A DNA stretch of 64,000 bases from Bradyrhizobium septentrionale (lineage in GTDB: Bacteria; Pseudomonadota; Alphaproteobacteria; Rhizobiales; Xanthobacteraceae): contig NZ_CP088285.1 of assembly GCF_011516645.4 (NCBI RefSeq), positions 1,240,001 to 1,304,000 of the forward strand, read 5' to 3'. Under the pieces are notes generated by a model that saw nothing but the letters and a program-made list of their open reading frames with translations, had not been told where the DNA came from and searched no databases. Made by a program: the position numbers and the translations under genes. The stretch's first letter is position 1, and every line of letters starts with the position of its first letter. Positions 35,376 to 43,822 of this stretch are shown in pieces.

Positions 35376-38114
35376 ATGGCGATCCAGAATGGAAATGCCG
35401 ATGCCGCGGATCTGGGGCTTCGCGCGCTAGCTCTGTTTCTCCGCCTCCATGGCGTGAATACTGTGCCGGACCAGCTCCGCGATCGCTGTGGAAGCGATGA
35501 GATCGGCATCCGCGCGATGCTTCGCTGCGCGCGCGAATTTGGGATCAAAGTCCGCTCGCGGACGACGGATTGGACCCGCCTTGCGAGTATCCAGCTGCCC
35601 GGAATCGCCTCACTGCGTGACGGCGGATTTCTGCTGCTGGGAAAGATCGACGACCAGGTGGCGCTCGTGCTGCACCCGACCTCGTCGCATCCAAGCCGGA
35701 TGACACGCACCGAATTCGAAGCGATCTGGGACGGCCGTCTGATCCTCGCCGGATCACACAGCCTCACACATCACGCGCTTCACACCCTTTCCGGCATCGG
35801 CGCGCAATGCGTTAGCCTGGGTGCCCGCTTGGCGCGCCGCGCCGGCGACGTCCTGACGGGCGCACGCGATACCCTGATAAAGGCCGGCGGAAGCGTATTG
35901 ATGAAGGTTCGCGACACTTTGATGCGGGGGCCTCTCGCCGCTCCTGGCGATGTCGCAGACCATCCGGCGGCGCCTGAATCCTCGGTCGATTCCAAAGATG
36001 ACGACGAATCCGGGCTCATTGCGCTGGCGATCCTGCTACGTTGCCATGGAATCGCAGCCGACCCGGGCCAAATCCGCCATCGGGTCGGCGCGGCACGCCT
36101 CGGCGTGACCGAAATCCTGCGCTGCGCCAAGGATTTCGGGCTCAAGGCAAAGGTCCAAAGGACGAGCTGGAACAGGCTTGCGATCACGCCGCTTCCGGGA
36201 ATAGCGCTGCTGCGCGACGGCAGCTTCCTGGTTCTCGGCAAGGTCGTCGACGACAAGCTCCTCGTCCAACGGCCGCTGTCTCCGCGACCCGAATCAATCA
36301 CGCAAGCCCAACTTGAGGCGATCTGGGACGGCGGCATCATCCTGATGGCCCGCCGTGCGAGCCTCACCGATCTCGCTCGACGCTTCGACATCGGCTGGTT
36401 CGTCGGCGCCATGCAGAAATATCGCCGACTGCTCAGCGAGGTGCTGGTCGCGTCGTTCTTCCTTCAGATCTTTGCCGTCGTCTCACCGCTGTTCTTCCAG
36501 GTGGTCATCGACAAGGTACTCGTGCATCGGAGCATGAGCACGCTGGACGTGCTGGTCATCGGCCTTGTCGTGCTCACCGTGTTCGAGGCTGTTCTGGAGA
36601 TTCTGCGCGTCTATCTGTTCGCGCATACGACAAACCGTATCGACGTTGAGCTCGGTGCCAGGCTGTTTCGTCACCTGATGGCGCTTCCGATCGCCTATTT
36701 CCAGGTCCGCCGCGTCGGCGATTCGGTGGCGCGCGTCCGCGAACTGGAGAATATCCGCCAGTTCCTGACCAGCTCAGCGCTCACGCTGGTGATCGATCTG
36801 GTGTTCACCGTCGTCTTCCTCGCGGTGATGTTCTATTACTCGACGACGTTGACCTGGATCGTGCTGGCGTCCTTCCCGCTCTACATCGGTATCTCCGCGG
36901 GAGCCGCGCCGCTGTTCCGCGCGCGCCTCGATGAGAAATTCAATCGCGGGTCCGAGAACCAGGCCTTCCTGGTCGAGAGCGTCACCGGTGTCGAGACGCT
37001 GAAGGCCATGGCGGTCGAACCGCAGATGCAGCGCCGCTGGGAGGAGCAGCTCGCCGGTTATGTATCCGCAAGCTTCCGCGTGCTCAGCTTGAACAATACG
37101 GCGAGCCAGGCGGTCCAGATGATCAACAAGCTGGTCGTCGCTGCGACCCTTTACTTCGGCGCCCGCTTGGTGATCGGCGGGGACCTGACCGTCGGCGAGC
37201 TCGTCGCGTTCAACATGCTGGCCGCGCGCGTCAGCACGCCGGTTCTGCGGCTCGCGCAGATCTGGCAGGATTTCCACCAGGCCCGCTTGTCGATCGATCG
37301 TCTCGGCGACATCCTCAACACCATGCCCGAGCCAAGCTTCACGCCGTCTCGGGCGGCCCTGCCCCCGATCCGCGGCCACGTCGCATTCGAGCACGCGAAT
37401 TTTCGTTACCGCATCGACGGCCCCGAAGTACTGCACAATGTGTCCTTCAGCGTCGAGCCGGGCCAGGTCATCGGCATCGTAGGCTCGTCGGGCTCGGGCA
37501 AGAGCACCATCACCAAGTTGATCCAGCGTCTTTATGTCCCTGAGAGCGGGCGCGTGCTGGTCGACGGCGTCGATCTCGCGATGGTCGATCTGAGCTGGCT
37601 ACGGCGCCAGATCGGCGTCGTGCTGCAGGAAAACGTGCTGTTCAACCGCACGATCCGCGACAACATCGCGCTGGCCGATCCAGCCATGCCGATGGAGCGC
37701 GTCATCGAGGCGGCAATGCTTGCCGGCGCGCATGATTTCATCCTGGAACTGCCGGAGGGTTACGACACCGTCGTGGGTGAGCGCGGCAGCAGCCTGTCCG
37801 GCGGGCAGCGCCAGCGTATCGCAATCGCGCGTGCACTCATCACCGATCCACGCATCCTGATCCTTGACGAGGCGACCAGCGCGCTGGATTATGAAAGCGA
37901 ACGCGCGATCCAGCAAAACATGAAGCGGATTTCCGCCGGACGGACCGTGTTCGTCATCGCTCACCGGCTATCAACCGTACGCAATGCCAACCGGATCATC
38001 ACCCTCGAGCATGGCCGCATCGTCGAGGACGGCAACCATGACGAGTTGATCCGCACCAACGGCCGTTATGCCAACCTTCACTATCTGCAGGCGGGTATCC
38101 ATGACGGCCGCTAA
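35376..38114 (+). CDS. Type I secretion ABC transporter with two tandem degenerate C39-like domains
   Basis: A 912-residue inner-membrane exporter; HlyB-type proteins are usually near 700. The extra length is a second N-terminal peptidase-like domain. Domain 1 (about 12-128) and domain 2 (about 210-330) align throughout: GLRALALFLRLHG/GLIALAILLRCHG, LRCAREFGIK/LRCAKDFGLK, LPGIASLRDGGFLLLGK/LPGIALLRDGSFLVLGK, FEAIWDGRLIL/LEAIWDGGIIL. The catalytic Cys of C39 peptidases is Leu13 in the first and Ser212 in the second, so neither should cleave. A six-helix membrane domain (about 365-640) and the ATPase follow: GSSGSGKST near 703, LSGGQRQR near 807, ILILDEATSALD near 828, IAHRLST. It overlaps the HlyD gene by 14 bases. 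Confidence 0.93.
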   Translation: MAIQNGNADAADLGLRALALFLRLHGVNTVPDQLRDRCGSDEIGIRAMLRCAREFGIKVRSRTTDWTRLASIQLPGIASLRDGGFLLLGKIDDQVALVLHPTSSHPSRMTRTEFEAIWDGRLILAGSHSLTHHALHTLSGIGAQCVSLGARLARRAGDVLTGARDTLIKAGGSVLMKVRDTLMRGPLAAPGDVADHPAAPESSVDSKDDDESGLIALAILLRCHGIAADPGQIRHRVGAARLGVTEILRCAKDFGLKAKVQRTSWNRLAITPLPGIALLRDGSFLVLGKVVDDKLLVQRPLSPRPESITQAQLEAIWDGGIILMARRASLTDLARRFDIGWFVGAMQKYRRLLSEVLVASFFLQIFAVVSPLFFQVVIDKVLVHRSMSTLDVLVIGLVVLTVFEAVLEILRVYLFAHTTNRIDVELGARLFRHLMALPIAYFQVRRVGDSVARVRELENIRQFLTSSALTLVIDLVFTVVFLAVMFYYSTTLTWIVLASFPLYIGISAGAAPLFRARLDEKFNRGSENQAFLVESVTGVETLKAMAVEPQMQRRWEEQLAGYVSASFRVLSLNNTASQAVQMINKLVVAATLYFGARLVIGGDLTVGELVAFNMLAARVSTPVLRLAQIWQDFHQARLSIDRLGDILNTMPEPSFTPSRAALPPIRGHVAFEHANFRYRIDGPEVLHNVSFSVEPGQVIGIVGSSGSGKSTITKLIQRLYVPESGRVLVDGVDLAMVDLSWLRRQIGVVLQENVLFNRTIRDNIALADPAMPMERVIEAAMLAGAHDFILELPEGYDTVVGERGSSLSGGQRQRIAIARALITDPRILILDEATSALDYESERAIQQNMKRISAGRTVFVIAHRLSTVRNANRIITLEHGRIVEDGNHDELIRTNGRYANLHYLQAGIHDGR

Positions 38115-39528
38115 CCGCAACATCGTCCCGTTTCCGCGACGCGAGATTCGCCGCCGCGAAAACGAAATCGCCTTTCTGCCGGCGGCGCTCGAGATCGCCG
38201 AATCGCCGCCGTCGCCGATCGGGCGCGCGATCGGGGCGAGCATTATCGCCGCGTTCTGCGTCGCGCTGGTGTGGGCGACGCTCGGCAACGTCGATATCGT
38301 CGCCAGCGCTTCCGGCAAGATCGTGCCGGGCGGACGCACCAAGCTGATCCAGCCCTTTGAAACCGGCGTTGTCCGCGCGATCCGCGTCCGCGACGGCGAG
38401 AGCGTCAAGGCCGGCGACGTCCTGATCGAGCTCGACCCGACAATGACGGAAGCCGACCAGGAGCGCCAGAAGAGCGATCTGCTTGCGGCCGAGCTCGATG
38501 TCGCGCGGCTGCGCGCGGCGCTGGCCGCGGATCCGCTCGCCGCCTTCCAGCCTCCGCAGAACGCAAGCGCCGCCGAGGTTGAGATGCATCGCCAGTTCCT
38601 GATCAGCCAGCGCGCCGAACAAAGTGCAAAGCTTTCCGAAATCGAGCGCCAGCAGGGTCAGAAGGAAGCGGAACGGGCGACGACATCGGCGAGCGTCGCC
38701 AAGCTGGAGGCCACGATCCCGGTGCTGAAGGAGCGCGTCGATATCCGCAAGGGTCTCGTCGAGAAGGCACTGGCATCGAAGGTCGTCTATCTCTCCGAAT
38801 ATCAGGAACTGGTCGCCATGCAACAGGACCTCATCCTGCAGCAGAGCCGGCTGCACGAAGCCGATGCGGCGATAGCGCTGTTGAAGGAGACCAAGGACAG
38901 GACCGGCGCCGAGTATCGCCGCGCGACCTATGATGCGCTTGCAAAGGCCGAGCAGAAGGCTGCGAGCGCCGCGCAGGAGGTGGTGAAGGCGGACCGGCGA
39001 ACGAAGCTCCAGCGCTTGACCGCACCCGTCGACGGCGTCGTGCAGCAACTTGCCGTTCATACGGTGGGCGGCGTGGTGACGCCGGCTCAGGCGCTGGCTG
39101 TTGTCGTCCCGAGCGAGAGCCATCTCGAGATTGAGGCCATGCTCTCCAACCGGGATATCGGCTTCGTTCATCCCGGCCAGAAGGCGGAGATCAAGGTCGA
39201 TACGTTCAACTTCACCCGCTACGGGCTGCTTCATGGCGACGTGCTCAGCGTGTCGACGGATGCCATCACCCGCGATCGGCCGCAGGGCGGCGCCAATGAC
39301 CGGACATTGGGCACAGCGCAGAGCAGCAGTGAGCCAAAAGGTCAGGAGCTGGAATATGCCGCGCGCGTTTCGCTCGACCGGACGCACATGCAAATCGAGG
39401 ACAAGCTCGTCAAGCTCGGGCCAGGCATGGCGGTGACGGTCGAAATCAAGACCGGCACGCGCAGGATCATCAGCTACTTGCTTTCACCGCTGGCGCGCTA
39501 CCGGCAGGAGTCCCTGCGCGAGCGGTAG
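38101..39528 (+). CDS. HlyD-family membrane fusion protein (type I secretion adaptor)
   Basis: A 475-residue adaptor that links the ABC transporter to an outer-membrane channel. One membrane segment lies near 44-64 (GASIIAAFCVALVWATLGNV). It is followed by the lipoyl-like half KIVPGGRTKLIQPFETGVVR, a long coiled coil (about 120-300), the second lipoyl half (LTAPVDGVVQQLAVHTVGGV) and the C-terminal beta-barrel ending RRIISYLLSPLARYRQESL, the HlyD-type terminus. The ATG at 38101 overlaps the transporter gene, so translation is coupled. No TolC-like gene lies in the window; a housekeeping TolC elsewhere would be needed. Confidence 0.93.
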   Translation: MTAANRNIVPFPRREIRRRENEIAFLPAALEIAESPPSPIGRAIGASIIAAFCVALVWATLGNVDIVASASGKIVPGGRTKLIQPFETGVVRAIRVRDGESVKAGDVLIELDPTMTEADQERQKSDLLAAELDVARLRAALAADPLAAFQPPQNASAAEVEMHRQFLISQRAEQSAKLSEIERQQGQKEAERATTSASVAKLEATIPVLKERVDIRKGLVEKALASKVVYLSEYQELVAMQQDLILQQSRLHEADAAIALLKETKDRTGAEYRRATYDALAKAEQKAASAAQEVVKADRRTKLQRLTAPVDGVVQQLAVHTVGGVVTPAQALAVVVPSESHLEIEAMLSNRDIGFVHPGQKAEIKVDTFNFTRYGLLHGDVLSVSTDAITRDRPQGGANDRTLGTAQSSSEPKGQELEYAARVSLDRTHMQIEDKLVKLGPGMAVTVEIKTGTRRIISYLLSPLARYRQESLRER

Positions 39529-39641
39529 ACGGAGCGCAGCCCATCGTCGGGCATTGAGAACGAGGCACGGCGCGGTTTAGACGAAGCGGGGCGCGGTGGT
39601 GGGACGATTGGGGTGAGATCGCCGGCCGATTGGCGCATGCG

Positions 39642-42383
39642 CTATCGGCGCAACGCTTCCAGCCGCGATTTCGCCTCCTGGACGCCCGCGGCTTCGGCAT
39701 TGGCATAGAGGTCTCGAGCTCTGCGCGCGTCACCGCGCGTGCCGTAGGTCCCCCATTTGGCAAGAATCAGGGGATCGTAGGTTTCTGCCAGCGCGAAGCT
39801 CGCCTGGGCGCTGCCCATTTCGACGGCGCGCTCCAGTACAAGCCGCGCCGCGCCAATGTCGCCCTGCCGCAGCATCGATCTCGCTCGCGCAACCAAACCT
39901 GCAGCTTCTTCAGCTTGCTCGGGAGCAGGCTGAGCAACAGCACGAGCAGGCGCTGCCAGTGGTTGCTCGGCGATTGGGTTAGCGGCCATCTTGGCGGACG
40001 TGGACTTGTCCCGCGCCGCCGACGAGCCGGTCGCCACGACTTCTGACGCAGCGCCATGCGCGTCGCGAGCCTGCGCCTCATACGCATGGATTGCACTCAG
40101 CCACAGAGAGGGATTCTGTGACCGCCCGTCGGCCCTTGCACGCAATTGCCTCAACTCGGCGGCACCTGCTTCCGCTGCCTGCTTCTGCAGCAAAACTTCC
40201 TCGCTCGCCTTTGTCGCTCGCGCCGACTGGACCTCACGATCGCGATGCGCTGCCGCCAGATCCTGCTCCAGCCGGGCCGACCGCTCACGCTCCTTTTGCA
40301 GGTCCGCCGCGCCACTCTTCCCCGCCGATGCCAGCCGGGACATTTCCTCGGCTGCCTTGGTCACCAGCGCAGTCTTGCTCTCGACATCGCGTCGCGCCAC
40401 CGCCAGATCCTGCTCCAGCCGTCCGGACCGCTCGCGCTCCTTTTGCAGGTCCGCGGCAGCGCTCTTCCCGGCCGCTTGTACCCGCGACGTTTCCTCGGCT
40501 TCCTTGGTTACCAGCGCCGTCTTGGAGTCGACGTCGCGTCGCGCCGCCGCCAGATCCTGCTCCAGCCGTCCGGACCGCTCGCGCTCCTTTTGCAAGTCCG
40601 CGGCGGTGCTCTTCGCCGCCGCCTGCAGCCGGGACGTTTGCTCGCCGGCTTGCGTCACCAGGGCAGTCTTGGTCTCGACGTCGCGCCGCGCCGCTGCCAG
40701 ATCCTGCTCCAGCCGTGCGGACCGCTCACGTTCCTTTTGCAGGTCCGCGGCGGAGCTCTTCCCCGCCGCTTGCAGCCGGGACGTTTGCTCGCCGGCTTGC
40801 GTCACCAGCGCGGTCTTGGCCTCGACGTCACGCCGCGCTGCCGCAAGGTCCTGCTCCAGCCGGGCCAACCGCCCAATTTCGTCGGGTGTGGCTTTGTGAG
40901 CCAAAGCCGCGCCGCTTTCAGCTGCCCGCCTGAGCTCCGCCGCTTCTTCTCCGGCCTTAAGGGCCTGCGCCTCGTAGGCGTAGATCGAGCTGCGCGCCTG
41001 GGAAAGCTCCTGTGCCAGCGCGTCGGTCTTGGCGCGCGATTGCCTTAGATCGGCAGCCGCGGCTTCCACCGCCAGCTTGCGCCGCAAGACTTCCTCACCT
41101 GCCTTTGCTGCCAACGCGGTCTGGGCCTCGACCTCACGCCGCGCCAGCGTGAGGTCCTGCTCCAGCCGTGTGGACCGCTCTCGCTCCTTTTGCAGGTCCG
41201 GCGTGCCGCTCTCCCCCGCTGCCTTCAGTCGGGAGGCTTCCTCGCCTGCTTTCGTCGCAAGCGCAGCGTGGGCCTCCAGATCACGCCGCGCTGCCGCAAG
41301 ATCCTGATCAAGCCGCGCCGACCGCTCGCGTTCCTGCTGCAGGGATGCCTGCAGCTTCGCTGTGCCCTCTTCCGCTACCTTCAGTCGGGATGCTTCTTCG
41401 CCTGCCTTCGTTGCCAGCGCGGTCTGGGTTTCCAGATCACGCCGCGCCGCCGCAAGATCCCGCTCCAGCCGCGCAGACTGCTCGCGCTCCTGTTGCAGGG
41501 ACGCCTGCAGCTTCGCCGCACCGCCCTCTCCGGTCGCCTTCAGTCGGCTCGTTTCCTCGCCTGCCTTCGTTGCCAGCGCTGTCTGAGTTTCCACATTGCG
41601 CCGAGCCGCCGCAAGATCCTGCTCCAGCCGCGCGGACTGCTCGCGCGCCTGTTGCAGGGATGCCTGCAAGTTCGCCGCGCCGCCCTCTCCTGCCTTCAGT
41701 CGGGAGATTTCCTCACCCGCCTTCGTTGCCAGCGCGGTCTGGGTCTCGACATCGCGCCGCGCTGCCGCGAGATCCTGTTCCAGCTTTCCTGCCCGCTCAC
41801 GCGCCTGCTGCAGGGCGTTCTGCAGCTCTGCGCCGCCCGGCGCGGCCTGCTTTACCCGGGCAGCATCTTCGACCGCTTTGGTCGCCAGTGCTGCCTGGGT
41901 TTCGACGTCGCGTCGAGCCGCGGCAAGCTGCTGCTCCAAGCCCTCCGCCCGCCCACGCTCGTACTCGATGCGCTGCAGCAGGCCGATATCAAGCCGTGCA
42001 CTGGAGAGTTCGCAGGACAGTCGCTCCCCCCAATGGGACTCCTGTTCCGAAGGCTGTCCAATCCCGCCGGTCGCTCCCTGTACAACCAGCACCGAATCGT
42101 TCCTGCCGGCGCGGCCCGGCGGCACGCCTGCGGAATTGCCGCCCTCCGCCGCTCTAGCGGAATCGGGGTTGCGGGCAGCCGTCACATGCTGCGCATCTGG
42201 CGACGGGTGCGCCGGATCGGGCGACGCCCATGTTTCCGGCGCCCAGGCTATTGCGAGCATGGCGACGGTCGCCCGCAAGAGCGCGGGTCGTCCCACCTTG
42301 AGCACGTGCCCATTCGACGAGCCTACGGTTTCGCAGAAGGCACCTGCTTCATCACTGGGGAGAGCCGTGCGACCCATCCACAA
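39642..42383 (-). CDS. Exported repetitive coiled-coil protein with C-terminal TPR/Sel1-like tail
   Basis: A protein of up to 913 residues. A signal-like segment (LRATVAMLAIAWAPETWA) ends near residue 53. Residues about 149-765 consist of roughly a dozen units of 49-53 residues built on LEQDLAAARRDVETQTALAT and KAGEEISRLKA; 49 residues equal seven heptads, so a continuous coiled coil is expected. A low-complexity Ala/Pro stretch follows, then an 80-residue helical tail (ARSMLRQGDIGAARLVLERA, DARRARDLYANAEAAGVQEA) like TPR/Sel1 units of rhizobial proteins. The start is uncertain: ATG at 42383 or 42377 lies inside a duplicated segment, and a GTG at 42305 would also yield a signal peptide. It converges with the HlyD gene. 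A periplasmic scaffold is possible; function unknown. Confidence 0.8.
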   Translation of the reverse strand: MWMGRTALPSDEAGAFCETVGSSNGHVLKVGRPALLRATVAMLAIAWAPETWASPDPAHPSPDAQHVTAARNPDSARAAEGGNSAGVPPGRAGRNDSVLVVQGATGGIGQPSEQESHWGERLSCELSSARLDIGLLQRIEYERGRAEGLEQQLAAARRDVETQAALATKAVEDAARVKQAAPGGAELQNALQQARERAGKLEQDLAAARRDVETQTALATKAGEEISRLKAGEGGAANLQASLQQAREQSARLEQDLAAARRNVETQTALATKAGEETSRLKATGEGGAAKLQASLQQEREQSARLERDLAAARRDLETQTALATKAGEEASRLKVAEEGTAKLQASLQQERERSARLDQDLAAARRDLEAHAALATKAGEEASRLKAAGESGTPDLQKERERSTRLEQDLTLARREVEAQTALAAKAGEEVLRRKLAVEAAAADLRQSRAKTDALAQELSQARSSIYAYEAQALKAGEEAAELRRAAESGAALAHKATPDEIGRLARLEQDLAAARRDVEAKTALVTQAGEQTSRLQAAGKSSAADLQKERERSARLEQDLAAARRDVETKTALVTQAGEQTSRLQAAAKSTAADLQKERERSGRLEQDLAAARRDVDSKTALVTKEAEETSRVQAAGKSAAADLQKERERSGRLEQDLAVARRDVESKTALVTKAAEEMSRLASAGKSGAADLQKERERSARLEQDLAAAHRDREVQSARATKASEEVLLQKQAAEAGAAELRQLRARADGRSQNPSLWLSAIHAYEAQARDAHGAASEVVATGSSAARDKSTSAKMAANPIAEQPLAAPARAVAQPAPEQAEEAAGLVARARSMLRQGDIGAARLVLERAVEMGSAQASFALAETYDPLILAKWGTYGTRGDARRARDLYANAEAAGVQEAKSRLEALRR
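40140..41939 (-). repeat. Tandem repeats of about 147-159 bp inside the coiled-coil gene
   Basis: About eleven clear and one or two degenerate units, each encoding a variant of LEQDLAAARRDVE. Units in the promoter-distal half are more alike (LQKERERSARLEQDLAAARR) than those near the start (ASLQQAREQSARLEQ), suggesting two rounds of expansion. The high GC and low complexity leave long open frames on the opposite strand, which I treat as artefacts. Confidence 0.85.
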
Positions 42384-42653
42384 TCACCCCTCCCATAGCG
42401 ACACGTTCCGTTGAGGTGCGGCATTATGCGCCCAACATCCACGCGAAGCCTATAATCCGCATCGAGGACCGACCCACCCCTTTCGGGTTAGTCGTGGATC
42501 CTTCTCCTGCAGTTCCATCACGCGCACGACGCCCGATTTCACTATCTCCGCCTGACGAACGATCGGGATGTCCTTGTTCTCGGCCTTGTGCATTCTTTCC
42601 TGGGTGTTGCCGCAGGCCTTGAACGCGATCTCGGGCGTGCTCAGCGCCAACTC
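42329..42653. repeat. Duplicated segment, copy A
   Basis: Matches 48720-49049 in the same orientation, at high identity by eye. Shared blocks include CCGTGCGACCCATCC, GTTGAGGTGCGGCATTATGC, CCCTTTCGGGTTAG, TCTCCTGCAGTTCCATCACG and the DsrE 3' end. It covers the first codons of the coiled-coil gene, the space upstream, and a fragment of a DsrE-type gene. About 20 bases differ around 42464-42484. Confidence 0.85.
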
Positions 42654-42656
42654 TTC
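42483..42656 (-). pseudogene. 3' fragment of a DsrE-type gene
   Basis: Encodes about 57 residues (LALSTPEIAFKACGNTQE, then DIPIVRQAEIVKSGVVRVME) nearly identical to the last third of the intact secreted DsrE-like protein at 48873-49478. The final residues differ (after LQEK). There is no start, signal peptide or first two thirds, so it is a dead copy made by the local duplication. Confidence 0.8.
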
Positions 42657-42665
42657 TTCGTGCGA

Positions 42666-43075
42666 TGGCCCACCAGCACTGTGGACGCTTAGCGGCTAGC
42701 AATCCTCAGAACCTGGTCGTCGAGCTAGATCAATTCCGACAACATGCTCGCGCGTACTGATCGTTGCTTCAGCAATCGTATCCGGCGTCGACGTTGAATA
42801 ATCCATGCCGAGCAAGCCAACGAAGGTCCGCTACTAAGAGCATCGCTGTCGTTCGCTTCCATATGCCTTGTCAACGCCGGGGCCAAGGGCGAGAGCGTCG
42901 GGCGCTGCAATCTTCCATCGGGAAACCGGTGTGAAGCCGGACGGGTGGCTTGCGGAACCGATGCCGTTACCTGCCGAACAGCCAATTCAGCAGGAAATCG
43001 GCTGGCGGAGCCGCCCATTGGTGTGATTTGATGTCGGCAGATAGACCTTGAGTGGAGGGGGCGGGCTTTGCCCGA
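42666..43075. other. Gap without a recognisable gene
   Basis: About 410 bases between the DsrE fragment and the cyclase remnant. No family resemblance in any frame. Confidence 0.3.
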
Positions 43076-43432
43076 GGGTCGGATTCAACGGCGGTTAGCT
43101 GGCCATCTTGGCCACAGACGTTGTCGGTTATTCCGCGCTGATGGAGCGAGCGGGGGAAGCCACCTACGCCGAGTTCGAGCGGCTCAGGCGCGAGGTGATC
43201 GAGCCCAGCCACTCCCGCAACGGCGGCCGCCTGATCAAGACGACGGGTGACGGCGCGCTCGCGGAGTTCGCCAGTCCCCTGGCCGCTACGCGATGCGCGA
43301 TTGAGATGCAGGATCAACTTGCCTCGGACGGCAGTAAGCTCAAGTTGCGGATCGGGCTCAACCTCGGTGACGTGATCGTCGGCCAGGACGGTGACCTCTA
43401 TGGCGACGGGATCAACATTGCCGTCCGACATC
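43076..43432 (+). pseudogene. Remnant of a class III adenylate/guanylate cyclase gene
   Basis: The cyclase catalytic fold is recognisable in pieces: ILATDVVGYSALMERAGEAT, KTTGDGALAEFASPLAATRC, RIGLNLGDVIVGQDGDLYGD and GINIAVR. A one-base slip near 43105 separates the usual RRLAAILATD start into two frames. The gene stops abruptly after GINIAVR at about 43432, where the second half of the domain and all C-terminal TPR modules should follow; the VanZ-like gene lies there instead. It is a truncated, inactive copy. Confidence 0.75.
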
Positions 43433-43822
43433 GTCGCGACGTTGCGCGCACAATTTCAGTCCTGCCGAACGTTTGCGCAGGACGAGCAGTGTGAGGCGGC
43501 CCACGCCGATGCCGGCGAGACCTCCCGCGGCCTTGACAATCGCATCAAGCAATCGGCCGTGCCGGTCCAGCGTCAGCAATTGTATCGCTTCGAGCGTGAA
43601 CGCGCTGAAAATGACAAAGAGCACAATCAGCGCGGTGCGCCGCGGATAACCCAGCATGAAGGCCAGCGCCATCACCGCAAACGCCGCGAAATGCTCGACC
43701 TGCAGATTGGCAAACGACGGGCGGAACCGGATTGGGGACAGCGTCACGAACGCGATAAAGGCCAGCGCAAGCCAGCCGGCAATGACTCCGAACGTCTTAA
43801 TCCTTGAAGCAAGCAAAAACAC
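43412..43822 (-). CDS. VanZ-like small membrane protein
   Basis: A 136-residue protein with about four hydrophobic segments: VIAGWLALAFIAFVTLSPI, VEHFAAFAVMALAFMLGY, TALIVLFVIFSAFTLEAIQL and AAGGLAGIGVGRLTLLVL. The TLSPIRFRP, the glutamate in EAIQLLT-DRHGRLLDAI and the GGLAGI pattern are typical of VanZ-family proteins found in alphaproteobacterial EPS regions. The role is unknown. Its last ~7 codons run antisense into the cyclase remnant, so the natural C-terminus may have been replaced when the two sequences were joined. Confidence 0.75.
   Translation of the reverse strand: MFLLASRIKTFGVIAGWLALAFIAFVTLSPIRFRPSFANLQVEHFAAFAVMALAFMLGYPRRTALIVLFVIFSAFTLEAIQLLTLDRHGRLLDAIVKAAGGLAGIGVGRLTLLVLRKRSAGLKLCAQRRDDVGRQC

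Noticed and set aside
40140..41939. CRISPR-like array
   Set aside because: Unit length (~150 bp), in-frame coding and gradual divergence show protein repeats, not repeat-spacer units.
39991..42414. Long open frames on the plus strand opposite the coiled-coil gene
   Set aside because: They arise from GC-rich tandem repeats, encode Arg/Ser/Pro-rich low-complexity sequence and have no ribosome sites; the minus-strand frame has a signal peptide, heptads and a known type of tail.
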